Assembly: GCA_017548925.1 (NCBI GenBank)
Contig: JAFYYX010000001.1
Coordinates: 280,829-344,828, forward strand
DNA length: 64,000 bases
Source of the DNA: Bacilli bacterium
Lineage (GTDB): Bacteria; Bacillota_I; Bacilli_A; RF39; UBA660
Direction: 5' to 3'
Below the pieces are notes generated by a model. The model was not told the DNA's origin, did not search any database, and worked only from the letters and a program-made list of their open reading frames with translations. This document shows positions 18,467 through 26,281 of the stretch, one piece after another (the stretch's first letter is position 1; every line of letters begins with the position of its first letter). A program made the position numbers and the translations under genes.

Positions 18467-19888
18467 ATGGAAACTTTAGCCTATTCATTTCATCTTGGTA
18501 ATGACGGAAATAAGTCTAGAAAAGCAAAAGCAAAAAGTAAAAATAATTTAAGTGGCACTACTTCTTTTGCAAATAATGCTATTCAAAATTCTCAACAATT
18601 ATCAAAAGTAAGTAATCATGATTTTAGAAAATATGATGGAGATACAGAATATATTTATGGACTTAGAGGAACTAATGATGTTGTATCGGATGTTAAAGAA
18701 TTATATCTAGATATGTTTGAAGAATCTAGAATAGAATATAACTCAAAACAATCAAGAGCTAGTAGAATGATTAATGATTATTTTAAACATGTATCAGATG
18801 ATGAACAAAAAGATTTAGCTTGTGAAATTATAATTGAACTTGGAAATAAAGATTTTTGGGATACAAAGAATCTAGATTATAAACAGAAAATGGTCAATGT
18901 ATTTAATCAACAATTAAAGGATTTAGAACATAAAGTTCCAGACTTTAAAATATGCTCTGCTGTTGTACATTTAGATGAAGGATCACCTCATATGCATGTT
19001 GTAGGAGTTCCAATTAAATATAACAATACTAGAGGAATGAATATTCAAGTGGGTAAGTCTGCAGTCTTTACAAAAGAAAAACTTGAAAAATTACAAGACT
19101 ATATGAGAGAAAAATGTATTAATGCTTATAATGAGGTTTATGGATTAAATGATGAACACAAAGCTGAATTAAAAGAAAAACAAAAAGGTCGAGCATTTAA
19201 TATACACGTTAAAGATATGGCAAACTATAATGAAATAATGAATCAATTAGAAGTGAATAAAAAAAGTATTAAAGAATCAGATGAGTTAGTTGATAAAATT
19301 GATAAAACATCTAAAGAATTAGATGAGATATTCTATGAAATTGAACCAGATGAATTTAATAATTATAAATTAACAGAAAAGCAAATAGTTAGATTTATTG
19401 AATTAAATGATGAAGTTCAAAGAATGGAAGAAGTATTTTTAAGACTAAAAGAAATATATCAAAATATTAATAAAGTAAAAGGTAATGTAGAATATTTAAA
19501 TAAACGAAATAATGAGTTAATTAAGAAAAATGATGAACTAGCTGATATGAATCAAAGATACGAAAGAAAAATAAAAAATTATGAAGGCTCAGAAGAATTA
19601 TTAAAAACATATATCCATACAAAAGATAAAGAACATTTAGAATTAGTTACTTATCTTTGTAAACATGCTAATAGTCAAGACTACACTACTTCTAGATTCT
19701 ATAAACAATTATCTGACGATTTATATCAAAAAGGATTTATCAAAGATAAAGAACATAGTGTTATATTTAATCCTCCTAAAATTATTAATAGATCTGAAAT
19801 AAATAAAGCTATTAATTCTATTAATAAAGAAATGGAAGAAGCTGCAGAAGAATTCTATAAGACAAAATCTGACAATTATAGTATATAA
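18467..19888 (+). CDS. MobV-family relaxase (plasmid recombination/mobilization protein)
   Basis: A 473-aa protein. The signature histidine motif is VVHLDEGSPHMHVVGVP (about residues 166-182), the HxDE...PHxH form of Mob_Pre (MobV) relaxases. The N-terminus (METLAYSFHLGNDGNKS) differs from the usual plasmid Mob opening. The rest, from about 250, is a long coiled coil (EVQRMEEVFLRLKEIYQ, LNKRNNELIKKNDELADMN) for dimerization. It would nick oriT and lead the strand into a recipient using a helper's transfer machine. AAAAGGAGA precedes ATG 18467. Confidence 0.88.
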   Translation: METLAYSFHLGNDGNKSRKAKAKSKNNLSGTTSFANNAIQNSQQLSKVSNHDFRKYDGDTEYIYGLRGTNDVVSDVKELYLDMFEESRIEYNSKQSRASRMINDYFKHVSDDEQKDLACEIIIELGNKDFWDTKNLDYKQKMVNVFNQQLKDLEHKVPDFKICSAVVHLDEGSPHMHVVGVPIKYNNTRGMNIQVGKSAVFTKEKLEKLQDYMREKCINAYNEVYGLNDEHKAELKEKQKGRAFNIHVKDMANYNEIMNQLEVNKKSIKESDELVDKIDKTSKELDEIFYEIEPDEFNNYKLTEKQIVRFIELNDEVQRMEEVFLRLKEIYQNINKVKGNVEYLNKRNNELIKKNDELADMNQRYERKIKNYEGSEELLKTYIHTKDKEHLELVTYLCKHANSQDYTTSRFYKQLSDDLYQKGFIKDKEHSVIFNPPKIINRSEINKAINSINKEMEEAAEEFYKTKSDNYSI

Positions 19889-19941
19889 TATATTATATAA
19901 AGCAATTGTATCTTGTGTTTGTTTTGGATTGGAGGAATACT

Positions 19942-20526
19942 GTGTTACAAGTAAGTAGGAATAATAATTTAAAAATCCCAAAAGAGATAGAAATAACTAC
20001 TAAGAGTGCAAATAATGTAGAAGATATTATTGAAACAAAAAAAGTAATTGCAATAGCTGAAGGTAGAAAATTTAATTCCAAAAAGGAAAAAGAAAAAGCT
20101 GAGGTGGAAGATAACGAAATAAAAATAATAGATAAACTCCCATTTAATGCAAATGATCTAGTTGTAATTACCGTAGTGAAGAAATTATGTGCTTATGTAA
20201 TTACTATAACCGAAAAATCTCCTAAGAAATTTCGAGGAGTTTTTGTTAATAGAATGCAGAATTATTGCTTAGATACGATAGAATATTTATTAAAGGCAAA
20301 TTTTATTAGAATTGATTCTGCTTTAAATAAAGAAAAAAGAGAGAGTTATCAAAGAGAAGCTATTGTTAAACTGAAATTATTGGGTTATGTTTCTATGGTT
20401 GCAGAATCATCAGGTTGTATTTTAACAAGGCAATATAAACAAATTTCAATGCAACTTGCTGAAGCCATTAATCTAATCACGAGTTGGAAGAAAAGTGATG
20501 ATGAGAGATGGAAAAATAAAAATTAG
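19942..20526 (+). CDS. avd: DGR accessory variability determinant (Avd-like four-helix bundle)
   Basis: About 194 aa. Residues from about 75 on match the Avd/S23-like four-helix fold: VVKKLCAYVITITEKSPKKF, then RMQNYCLDTIEYLLKANFIR, then QREAIVKLKLLGYVSMVAE and YKQISMQLAEAINLITSW. Avd forms a basic barrel that binds the reverse transcriptase and the template RNA and is needed for mutagenic retrohoming. The N-terminal 75 residues, Lys/Glu-rich and probably disordered, are an extension over typical Avd proteins (about 120-130 aa). GTG 19942 follows TTGGAGGA by 5 bp. It directly precedes the TR, the standard DGR order. Confidence 0.87.
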   Translation: MLQVSRNNNLKIPKEIEITTKSANNVEDIIETKKVIAIAEGRKFNSKKEKEKAEVEDNEIKIIDKLPFNANDLVVITVVKKLCAYVITITEKSPKKFRGVFVNRMQNYCLDTIEYLLKANFIRIDSALNKEKRESYQREAIVKLKLLGYVSMVAESSGCILTRQYKQISMQLAEAINLITSWKKSDDERWKNKN

Positions 20527-20539
20527 GATTTTAGGTTGA

Positions 20540-20890
20540 AAGGCCTTTAATTAAGGAGAAAATTTGTATTTGTGTCGTTGCGTTTTTTAGAGCCACTCTC
20601 TTGACTCGCGTGCGCGTTGTTAATAACAATGGTAATGATAACAACAACAATGTCAACAATCGTAATAATGGGGCTCGTCCAGATTCACTTTTGAAGGAAT
20701 TAGTTATAATTCAAAAAACAGATCAGAGAAATATATTTTAAGTAAAATATATCAGTATTGTAAGGTGAAGGAATTTTCTTCTTTTCCAATCGCTAACAGA
20801 TTAAATCTTAGTGCGATAGAAAAATAAAAGAACACTCACACAACCAACGGGTTTTAACTCTTTGCGCGTTATAAGGGGTGTTCATTTTAT
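20540..20890 (+). ncRNA. DGR template RNA region (TR plus 3' spacer)
   Basis: The 379-bp gap between avd and the RT gene has no coding signal. It holds the TR (20608-20685) followed by about 200 bp of spacer. In studied DGRs, RNA spanning the avd end, TR and the spacer is the substrate for cDNA synthesis. The 3' spacer has a conserved-looking arm pair, GAACACTC (20829-20836) with GGGTGTTC (20876-20883), enclosing CAACGGGTTTTAAC. The exact RNA ends cannot be read from sequence. Confidence 0.65.
20608..20685 (+). repeat. DGR template repeat (TR)
   Basis: This 78-bp segment aligns without gaps to 22227-22304 (offset 1619). Of its 27 adenines, 14 differ in the VR; of its 51 other bases, none differ. 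Read in the VR's frame, the TR encodes V-R-V-V then Asn-rich codons (12 AAY codons), R and finally N-N-G-A-R-P. AAY codons are the design signature of DGR templates because A-substitution gives many residues without stop codons. The 3' end GGGGCTCGTCCAG is identical in both copies and would be the initiation-of-mutagenic-homology end. Confidence 0.97.
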
Positions 20891-20905
20891 TTGGAGGTAA
20901 ATATT

Positions 20906-21970
20906 ATGAATTTGAGTGAAATATTTTCATTTGAAAATCTATATAGTGCATATAAACATTGTAGAAATTCAAAGCAACATAAAGGGGAGGTTATAAGATT
21001 TGAATCAAATCTTTCCGTTAATATAAGCAATTTAAGCAAGGAATTAATAAATAAAACTTATAAACTTGGTAAGTATAAAAAGTTCTATATCTACGAACCA
21101 AAAGAGAGATTGATTGAAGCCCTACCCTTTAAAGATAGGGTAATGGTTAGATGCTTTTGTGACATTGTTTTAAGAGACAAGATTGAAGTGAAGTTAATAT
21201 ATGATAATTGTGCATGTAGAAAAAATAAAGGGACTACTTTTGCAATTAATCGATTACATATATTTTTAAGAAATGAGTATATGAAGAGTAAAGATAATAA
21301 TATATATTTCTTAAAGTGTGATATTTGTAAATATTTTCCAAGTATAAACCATGATATTTTGATAAGTATGCTACAAAAGATTGACTTTTCCGATGATGAA
21401 ATGTGGATTATGAAAAAACTCATTAAAGAACAACCTGATAATGCAACTAAAGGGCTTCCTTTAGGTAACCAAACAAGTCAATGGTTTGCACTTTTATACC
21501 TAAATGGAGTTGATCATTTTATTAAAGAACAATTAAAAATAAAACATTATGTGAGATATATGGATGATATGATTTTAATACATAAAGATAAAGAATATTT
21601 GTCATTGTGTAAGAAAAAAATAGAAGAATATTGTAACAATATATTAGACCTAGAATTAAACGATAAAACTCAGATAGGGATGACTAAAAATGGTATTGAT
21701 TTTTTGGGATACAGGCATATTATAAATAGTAATGGTAAAATAATAGTAAAATTAAGGCATTCTTCAAAACAACGAATGAAAAAACATCTTAAGACTTTAT
21801 ATAAAATATATAATAATGGACTTGTAGATGATGAATATGTCTATCAAAGAAAAAATGCCTTCTATAATCATATAGAGTGGACTGCTGAAAGTAAAAGATT
21901 AAAAGATGAGGTTTTCCCCTTTGAAGATGATAAAAGCTTTAAATTTGTCCAAAAATATGTTAAAGAATAG
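20906..21970 (+). CDS. DGR reverse transcriptase
   Basis: A 354-aa group-II-intron-related RT of the DGR clade, without maturase or endonuclease domain. Motifs: KCDICKYFPSINHDIL (catalytic Asp), GLPLGNQTSQWFALLYLN (motif 4, where DGR enzymes have SQ in place of the usual SP), YVRYMDDMIL (YMDD active site), and FLGYRH (motif 7). It copies the TR RNA with error at adenines, and the cDNA replaces the VR. GGAGGT fixes ATG 20906. The order avd-TR-RT and the downstream VR gene complete the cassette. Confidence 0.97.
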   Translation: MNLSEIFSFENLYSAYKHCRNSKQHKGEVIRFESNLSVNISNLSKELINKTYKLGKYKKFYIYEPKERLIEALPFKDRVMVRCFCDIVLRDKIEVKLIYDNCACRKNKGTTFAINRLHIFLRNEYMKSKDNNIYFLKCDICKYFPSINHDILISMLQKIDFSDDEMWIMKKLIKEQPDNATKGLPLGNQTSQWFALLYLNGVDHFIKEQLKIKHYVRYMDDMILIHKDKEYLSLCKKKIEEYCNNILDLELNDKTQIGMTKNGIDFLGYRHIINSNGKIIVKLRHSSKQRMKKHLKTLYKIYNNGLVDDEYVYQRKNAFYNHIEWTAESKRLKDEVFPFEDDKSFKFVQKYVKE

Positions 21971-22003
21971 GAATTTATGTTATGATATATATGGTGATTA
22001 TAA

Positions 22004-24160
22004 ATGGATAATATGACTTTATTAACATATGAGCAAATCTTTGGAGATGAGCAATTAGATATAATTAAAAAATATGGAACTAAATGTGCTGTTACGGACT
22101 TTTCTATTCTTTTAGGGAACGCATATTCTAATGATACTTACACTAACGTTGGAGAAGAAACTGAAGATAAAAAGGAAAGAACAGGATGGTGGTGGACAAA
22201 AACTTCTTATCCGGGATATAGTTCAGGCGTGCGCGTTGTTAGTGACAGTGGTTTTGATGACGACTACAGTGTCAGCATTCGTGATGATGGGGCTCGTCCA
22301 GCTTTACCTTACTCATCAATCAAATTAATCGCCTCGAACGAAGTGAGAGGCAAGTTTGATATTAAGGAAGTTGAATATGGAGAATATCCGCAAACAATCG
22401 TTGATGAAACCCTTTCAAAGAAATTAGAAAAGTGTTATAACGAGGATGTTCCATTTGAAATAGATCTAGTAAGAACGGGAAAAGTATATACTACAGATTC
22501 AGTTAACTATGATGAATATGATACTAATTTTGAACCAGTAGAATATGAAGAGTTTGCATACAAAGGTAAAAAATATATTCGAGTTGTTGCCGGTTTTAAT
22601 GGAAATGGTGAAACACTATCTGATGGTAGAGTAATAGAAGACGGTAAACCATATTGGATTTCTGTTGAACCAATAAAATGGTTAGTAGACGAAAAAGCAA
22701 ATGTAGCACTATCAAAAAAGATCCTTTTTTCTGGAGTTCAATTCCAAAATGATACGGAGTATGATGGAGACTTCGATAAAACTGATATAAAGAAATTTAT
22801 GGACGGATATTTTTCAAAAGAAATATGTAGAGCAACTGCACCTCGTATGTTGTTAGATGAAGACGAGTTGTCATCTTATGTACAAGCAGACACAGAATGG
22901 AATCAAGAATCAGAAGAAAGGAAATCAAGATTACAAAGATTAAATCCTGATACTACTAGTCCTCAAGATAGACGAAGAATGACTGATACAGAGATTATTC
23001 ATTCATGGATAGAAGCAGGACAATCAGTATTACTTAGAGGCCCAAGTGGTATTGGTAAAACTGAAAGGATTAAAGCTTTATATCCAAATTTAATATATAT
23101 AAAATTAACGAATAATATGTTTCCAGAAAAAGTTGTGGGTTCCATGAATCTTCAAACTGGGCAAAATATTCCACCTGATTTTGCTAAGCAAGCTTTACTT
23201 GCTTGTGCAACTAATGAGGAAAGAAGATTAATTAGCGAGAATGTCCAAAACCTTTATGATTTAGCTGACGAAATATATGAAAGATCTAAAAACAGCAATG
23301 AAAAGATAGTTATAATGCTAGATGAATTATTAAACGTTAAACCAGCTGTTCAATCATTAGTCTATACTCTAGTTTTAAATAGATTAGTTGAAGCTGGAAA
23401 AGGATTAAAGCTTCCTGCTAATACTGTTATAGTTGCAACGGGTAACCAAAGGAAGTATTCAAGCGTAGCTGAAGATTTAGCAGAACCACTTGAAAAAAGA
23501 TTTGATCACATTTTAGATATGCAACCAAAAGTTGGTGAATGGATAAATGAATATGCAATACCAAATAAAATTCATCCATCAGTAATTGGATATATACTAT
23601 CTAAATATATTCAAAGTGGAAAAAGTGAACATATTTCTGACATGGGTTATTTTTATGAGGAACCTGAAGTGGGAGAAAAGAGATTAGACCAAAATGGTTG
23701 TAAAGGAAGAACTAATGACCCCCGTGGTTGGACATCAATTTCAAATACTCTTTATGCTTTTGAAGAAGATTTAAGAAAAGGTAAATTTATTGGAAAAGAT
23801 GTAGAGCACATGTTAGAGGTATCTATCAATTCTAAACTTCGCGAGGAATGGGCTAGAGAGTTCTTTGATTTTTATAATATACCTACAATGTCAGTTGATG
23901 AAGTTGTTACAGATTCGTTTTCACAAGCTGATTTACCAAGAGACATTAATGAAAGATTTGCTTGTGTAACATCATTATTGCTTGCTGATGAAAATCAAGT
24001 CGGAAAATGTAGAGATTTTATTAGAAAATATTGTGATCCAGAATATTTACAATTATATGATATTTGTTGGGCAGGTAATGATGAAAGAAAAATAATGAGA
24101 ATAACAGAACTTCAAGAAATGACAATGATTAATGAAGAAAGTGCAGGTAAGAGACTATGA
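22004..24160 (+). CDS. DGR-diversified DUF6273/FGE-like domain fused to MoxR-type AAA+ ATPase
   Basis: A 718-aa protein. Residues about 28-110 carry GWWWTKTSYPGYSSG, the VR, and DGARPALPYSS, the end typical of DUF6273/FGE-like (C-type-lectin-fold) domains. Residues 120-290 resemble the usual first half of that domain (VEYGEYPQT, PYWISVEPIKWLVDE, ALSKKILFSGVQF), so the halves appear in swapped order. A charged linker leads to an AAA+ module: Walker A GPSGIGKTE (about 347-355), Walker B IVIMLDELLN, sensor-1 IVATGNQ, and an arginine in PLEKRFDHI, as in MoxR/dynein-related ATPases. No signal peptide or membrane segment, so cytoplasmic. It heads a three-gene operon, with a 4-bp overlap to the next gene. 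Likely a sensor-ATPase with hypervariable ligand face. Confidence 0.85.
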   Translation: MDNMTLLTYEQIFGDEQLDIIKKYGTKCAVTDFSILLGNAYSNDTYTNVGEETEDKKERTGWWWTKTSYPGYSSGVRVVSDSGFDDDYSVSIRDDGARPALPYSSIKLIASNEVRGKFDIKEVEYGEYPQTIVDETLSKKLEKCYNEDVPFEIDLVRTGKVYTTDSVNYDEYDTNFEPVEYEEFAYKGKKYIRVVAGFNGNGETLSDGRVIEDGKPYWISVEPIKWLVDEKANVALSKKILFSGVQFQNDTEYDGDFDKTDIKKFMDGYFSKEICRATAPRMLLDEDELSSYVQADTEWNQESEERKSRLQRLNPDTTSPQDRRRMTDTEIIHSWIEAGQSVLLRGPSGIGKTERIKALYPNLIYIKLTNNMFPEKVVGSMNLQTGQNIPPDFAKQALLACATNEERRLISENVQNLYDLADEIYERSKNSNEKIVIMLDELLNVKPAVQSLVYTLVLNRLVEAGKGLKLPANTVIVATGNQRKYSSVAEDLAEPLEKRFDHILDMQPKVGEWINEYAIPNKIHPSVIGYILSKYIQSGKSEHISDMGYFYEEPEVGEKRLDQNGCKGRTNDPRGWTSISNTLYAFEEDLRKGKFIGKDVEHMLEVSINSKLREEWAREFFDFYNIPTMSVDEVVTDSFSQADLPRDINERFACVTSLLLADENQVGKCRDFIRKYCDPEYLQLYDICWAGNDERKIMRITELQEMTMINEESAGKRL
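22227..22304 (+). repeat. DGR variable repeat (VR) inside the ATPase gene
   Basis: It encodes about residues 75-101 of the ATPase protein. Relative to the TR every Asn codon has changed: to Ser (4), Asp (5), Phe, Tyr and Ile (1 each). The nucleotide changes are 9 A to G, 4 A to T and 1 A to C, the last at 22302 near the repeat end. Outside these bases the copies are identical, showing recent retrohoming or strong constraint. The VR lies in the middle of the N-terminal domain, not at the C-terminus as in most DGR targets. Confidence 0.97.
22331..22351 (+). other. Hairpin just downstream of the VR
   Basis: GCCTC (22331-22335) pairs with GAGGC (22347-22351), 26 bp after the VR end. Several DGRs have a short hairpin or cruciform right after the initiation site that aids target recognition. 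The stem here is only 5 bp with an 11-nt loop, so it is a candidate only. Confidence 0.35.
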
Positions 24161-24546
24161 ATAAAGAGTTAATTGAATTACAAAGAGGTAGTAAAGCTAC
24201 TTGCGTTGTGGTAAAGAATAGTGATTTAAACAAACTTGGAAATGCTGTGCATATGGATTCAAGAATAAATGATTCATGGTTGTTTGGTGCTAAAATGGGT
24301 AATCCAATAATTAAAGAAAAGGTAGATATTGTTTCAAAAAATGGTGAAATAGGGTATTTTGTTATTACTAATTTTGATTCTTTATCAGTTGATGAACAAA
24401 ATAAATATGTTCCAATAATTAAAGATAGAGAACTTCTTGGTTATACATTACCAGATAATATAATAATAGTATTATCTATAGAAAATAAAGAATCATTAAA
24501 AAATATTTCTTCAGAAATTTATCATTTTTGTGTAGTATCAATTTAG
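24157..24546 (+). CDS. Unknown 129-aa protein of the ATPase/VWA operon
   Basis: Not recognised. A small globular-looking protein opening MNKELIELQRGSKATCVVVK, without membrane segment. ATG 24157 overlaps the ATPase stop (ATGA), and the VWA gene starts 10 bp after its stop, so all three are made together. GYFVITNFDSLSVDEQNKY followed by PDNIIIVLSIEN resembles the Walker-B and sensor-1 strands of an AAA core without a P-loop, so it could be a degenerate AAA-like or adaptor subunit; this is weak. Confidence 0.7.
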   Translation: MNKELIELQRGSKATCVVVKNSDLNKLGNAVHMDSRINDSWLFGAKMGNPIIKEKVDIVSKNGEIGYFVITNFDSLSVDEQNKYVPIIKDRELLGYTLPDNIIIVLSIENKESLKNISSEIYHFCVVSI

Positions 24547-24556
24547 GTGATTGTTT

Positions 24557-26026
24557 ATGGATGCAATGACAAAATTACTTTACGAAACTAAACGATTAAT
24601 GATGTTAAGATATCCAAGATTTGCAAGTGAGATAGCATCAGCAAATATTTCCTATAGAACGGATTTAAAATGTCATACTGCGGCAACTGATGGAAAAAAT
24701 ATTTTCTTTGATCCAGAATACTTAGCAGGTTTAAGCGAGGCAGATAGATTATTTCTTATTGCACATGAATTAATGCATATTAAATTTGCTCATGCATTTA
24801 GACTTGAAGATAAAAATGGTGAAAAACGTGATATGGATACATGGAATATAGCAACCGATGCTATAATAAACGCTAATCTTGAAAGAGACGGATTTATTAT
24901 TAAAGAGGGATATGTTAACAGACCTGAAGCTTTGAATTATTCTGCAGAAGAGTTTTATCAATTACTTTTAGAAGAAAAAAAATCTAAAGAACAAGAACAA
25001 CAAAGTAATAGTGATCAAGGCAGTCAAGATAAAAATAGAAGTGAAGATTCACAAGAACAAACTGAGAGTCAAAATAGTAATGGCGAAACTCAACAAGATC
25101 AATCAAACGCTCAAGATGGTGAATCATCAAACGATAAGAATGATGGTGAAGGTCAACAAATCGGTGATGACCATAGTTTATGGGAAGAAGCTTTTGAAAA
25201 AAGAAAAAATGGTGATAAATCTAATGATAATTCTAATAGTTCTCAAAGCGATGATATATCAGCAAATGATGATTTAGAATCTCATAGTTTTGACGAGAAA
25301 GAAGAGTTTGAGAAGAATTATGAGGAAAGAAGAACAAGAGCTAAGGAAAATTTAGAAAGATTAAAGAAAGAGATGTTAACTGATTCAAATTTCTCTGATA
25401 AAACTAATTTAGGTTCAGTTGGTGAAAGCGTTGAAGAATTTGATTGGAGACTTTTATTAAGAAGAGAAGTTGAAAAGACTGAAACAATATGGTCGCAAAG
25501 AAGATCAATAGCAGAAAATAATTACGCTTATCGATTAGAAGAAAACGATATTGATGATGAAGCTGAAACAGAAGTTATGATAGATGTTTCTGGTTCGGTT
25601 GATTTGGATTTGGTTAAAGCATTTTTAAGAATGATAAAGCCAATATTAAAAGAATCAAAATTAAAAGTTGGATGTTTCAATGAAAAGTTTTGGGGTATGA
25701 AGGAAATTAAAAGTGTGAATGACATTGATAATTTTGAAATACCTAGTGGAGCAAGAGGGCACTCTGCATGGACAGAAGACTGGGATTTAGCTGTTAGATC
25801 TTTTACTAAGAAAAGAGAAATAAATAAAATTGTTTTTACGGATGGTGAACCTTGTCCTGGAACTATGCCTAAAGATGATTTAAAAAATGAAAATGTTATT
25901 TGGCTTGTATATGGTAATAGATATTTTAAACCATGCTGTGGTACTGTAATTCAAATTACTTCAAAGCAACTTGAAAGACTATATGATTGTAAAGTTGATG
26001 AAGATGCAAGTAGGAAGATTAGATAA
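24557..26026 (+). CDS. Metallopeptidase-like plus VWA domain protein (DUF2201 type)
   Basis: About 489 aa. The N-terminal domain has LIAHELMHIKFAHAF, an HExxH zinc-peptidase-like motif at about residues 75-80 (DUF2201 N-terminal type). Residues 140-275 are a low-complexity Gln/Ser/Asp/Glu/Asn linker, then a coiled coil. The C-terminal part is VWA-like: TEVMIDVSGSVD is the MIDAS DxSxS motif and IVFTDGEPC its second metal-site element. Such proteins are the classic partners of MoxR ATPases, which remodel them. It probably acts as the effector or substrate receptor of the diversified ATPase. AGGTGA fixes ATG 24557. Confidence 0.87.
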   Translation: MDAMTKLLYETKRLMMLRYPRFASEIASANISYRTDLKCHTAATDGKNIFFDPEYLAGLSEADRLFLIAHELMHIKFAHAFRLEDKNGEKRDMDTWNIATDAIINANLERDGFIIKEGYVNRPEALNYSAEEFYQLLLEEKKSKEQEQQSNSDQGSQDKNRSEDSQEQTESQNSNGETQQDQSNAQDGESSNDKNDGEGQQIGDDHSLWEEAFEKRKNGDKSNDNSNSSQSDDISANDDLESHSFDEKEEFEKNYEERRTRAKENLERLKKEMLTDSNFSDKTNLGSVGESVEEFDWRLLLRREVEKTETIWSQRRSIAENNYAYRLEENDIDDEAETEVMIDVSGSVDLDLVKAFLRMIKPILKESKLKVGCFNEKFWGMKEIKSVNDIDNFEIPSGARGHSAWTEDWDLAVRSFTKKREINKIVFTDGEPCPGTMPKDDLKNENVIWLVYGNRYFKPCCGTVIQITSKQLERLYDCKVDEDASRKIR

Positions 26027-26111
26027 ATATAAAATGTGATAAATGAAATATTAATATTTGGTATATATAATTATAAAGTTGGAAAATCTATACTAAGGTG
26101 AAATATATAAG

Positions 26112-26249
26112 TTGATAATTTATAGATTTTTGTAGTATAATGTTTATAGAAAAATTTTATACTTGTGAAACAAGGTGGAAAGTTTAAAAGTATCTAAATA
26201 AACGCCCCAGATTTGATAATAAAACGAACTATATTAATAGTTCGTTTTT
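26112..26249 (+). ncRNA. Candidate small RNA at right edge of element
   Basis: The 255-bp gap after the VWA gene holds a promoter (TTGATA 26112, TATAAT 26136-26141, 18-bp spacing), a stretch of about 75 bp without ORF, and a perfect terminator hairpin at 26221-26249. The predicted transcript of about 105 nt includes CTTGTGAAACAAG and ATACTT...AAGTAT arms. No known RNA family is recognised. An inverted repeat AAAATCTATA/TATAGATTTT (26083-26130) overlaps the promoter and could be an operator. The right end of the element lies in this region. Confidence 0.4.
26221..26249 (+). terminator. Terminator before GNAT gene
   Basis: AAAACGAACTAT pairs perfectly with ATAGTTCGTTTT around ATTA. It is followed 18 bp later by TATAAT, the -10 element of the GNAT gene's promoter. 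Confidence 0.85.
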
Positions 26250-26281
26250 GTATGTTATAATGTAAGTAGGGTGATATAAAG

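Noticed and set aside
20601-20690. TR region as an ordinary gene duplication or pseudogene fragment of the ATPase gene.
   Set aside because: Differences fall only on adenines of one copy, which drift would not give; RT and Avd flank it.
20906-21970. Reverse transcriptase as a retron or group II intron enzyme.
   Set aside because: There is no maturase or endonuclease domain, no retron msr/msd-like arrangement, and motif 4 reads SQ with an Avd and a TR-VR pair.
25001-25260. Low-complexity Gln/Ser/Asp stretch as a frameshifted or broken region of the VWA gene.
   Set aside because: The frame is open throughout and both flanking domains are intact; it reads as a disordered linker.
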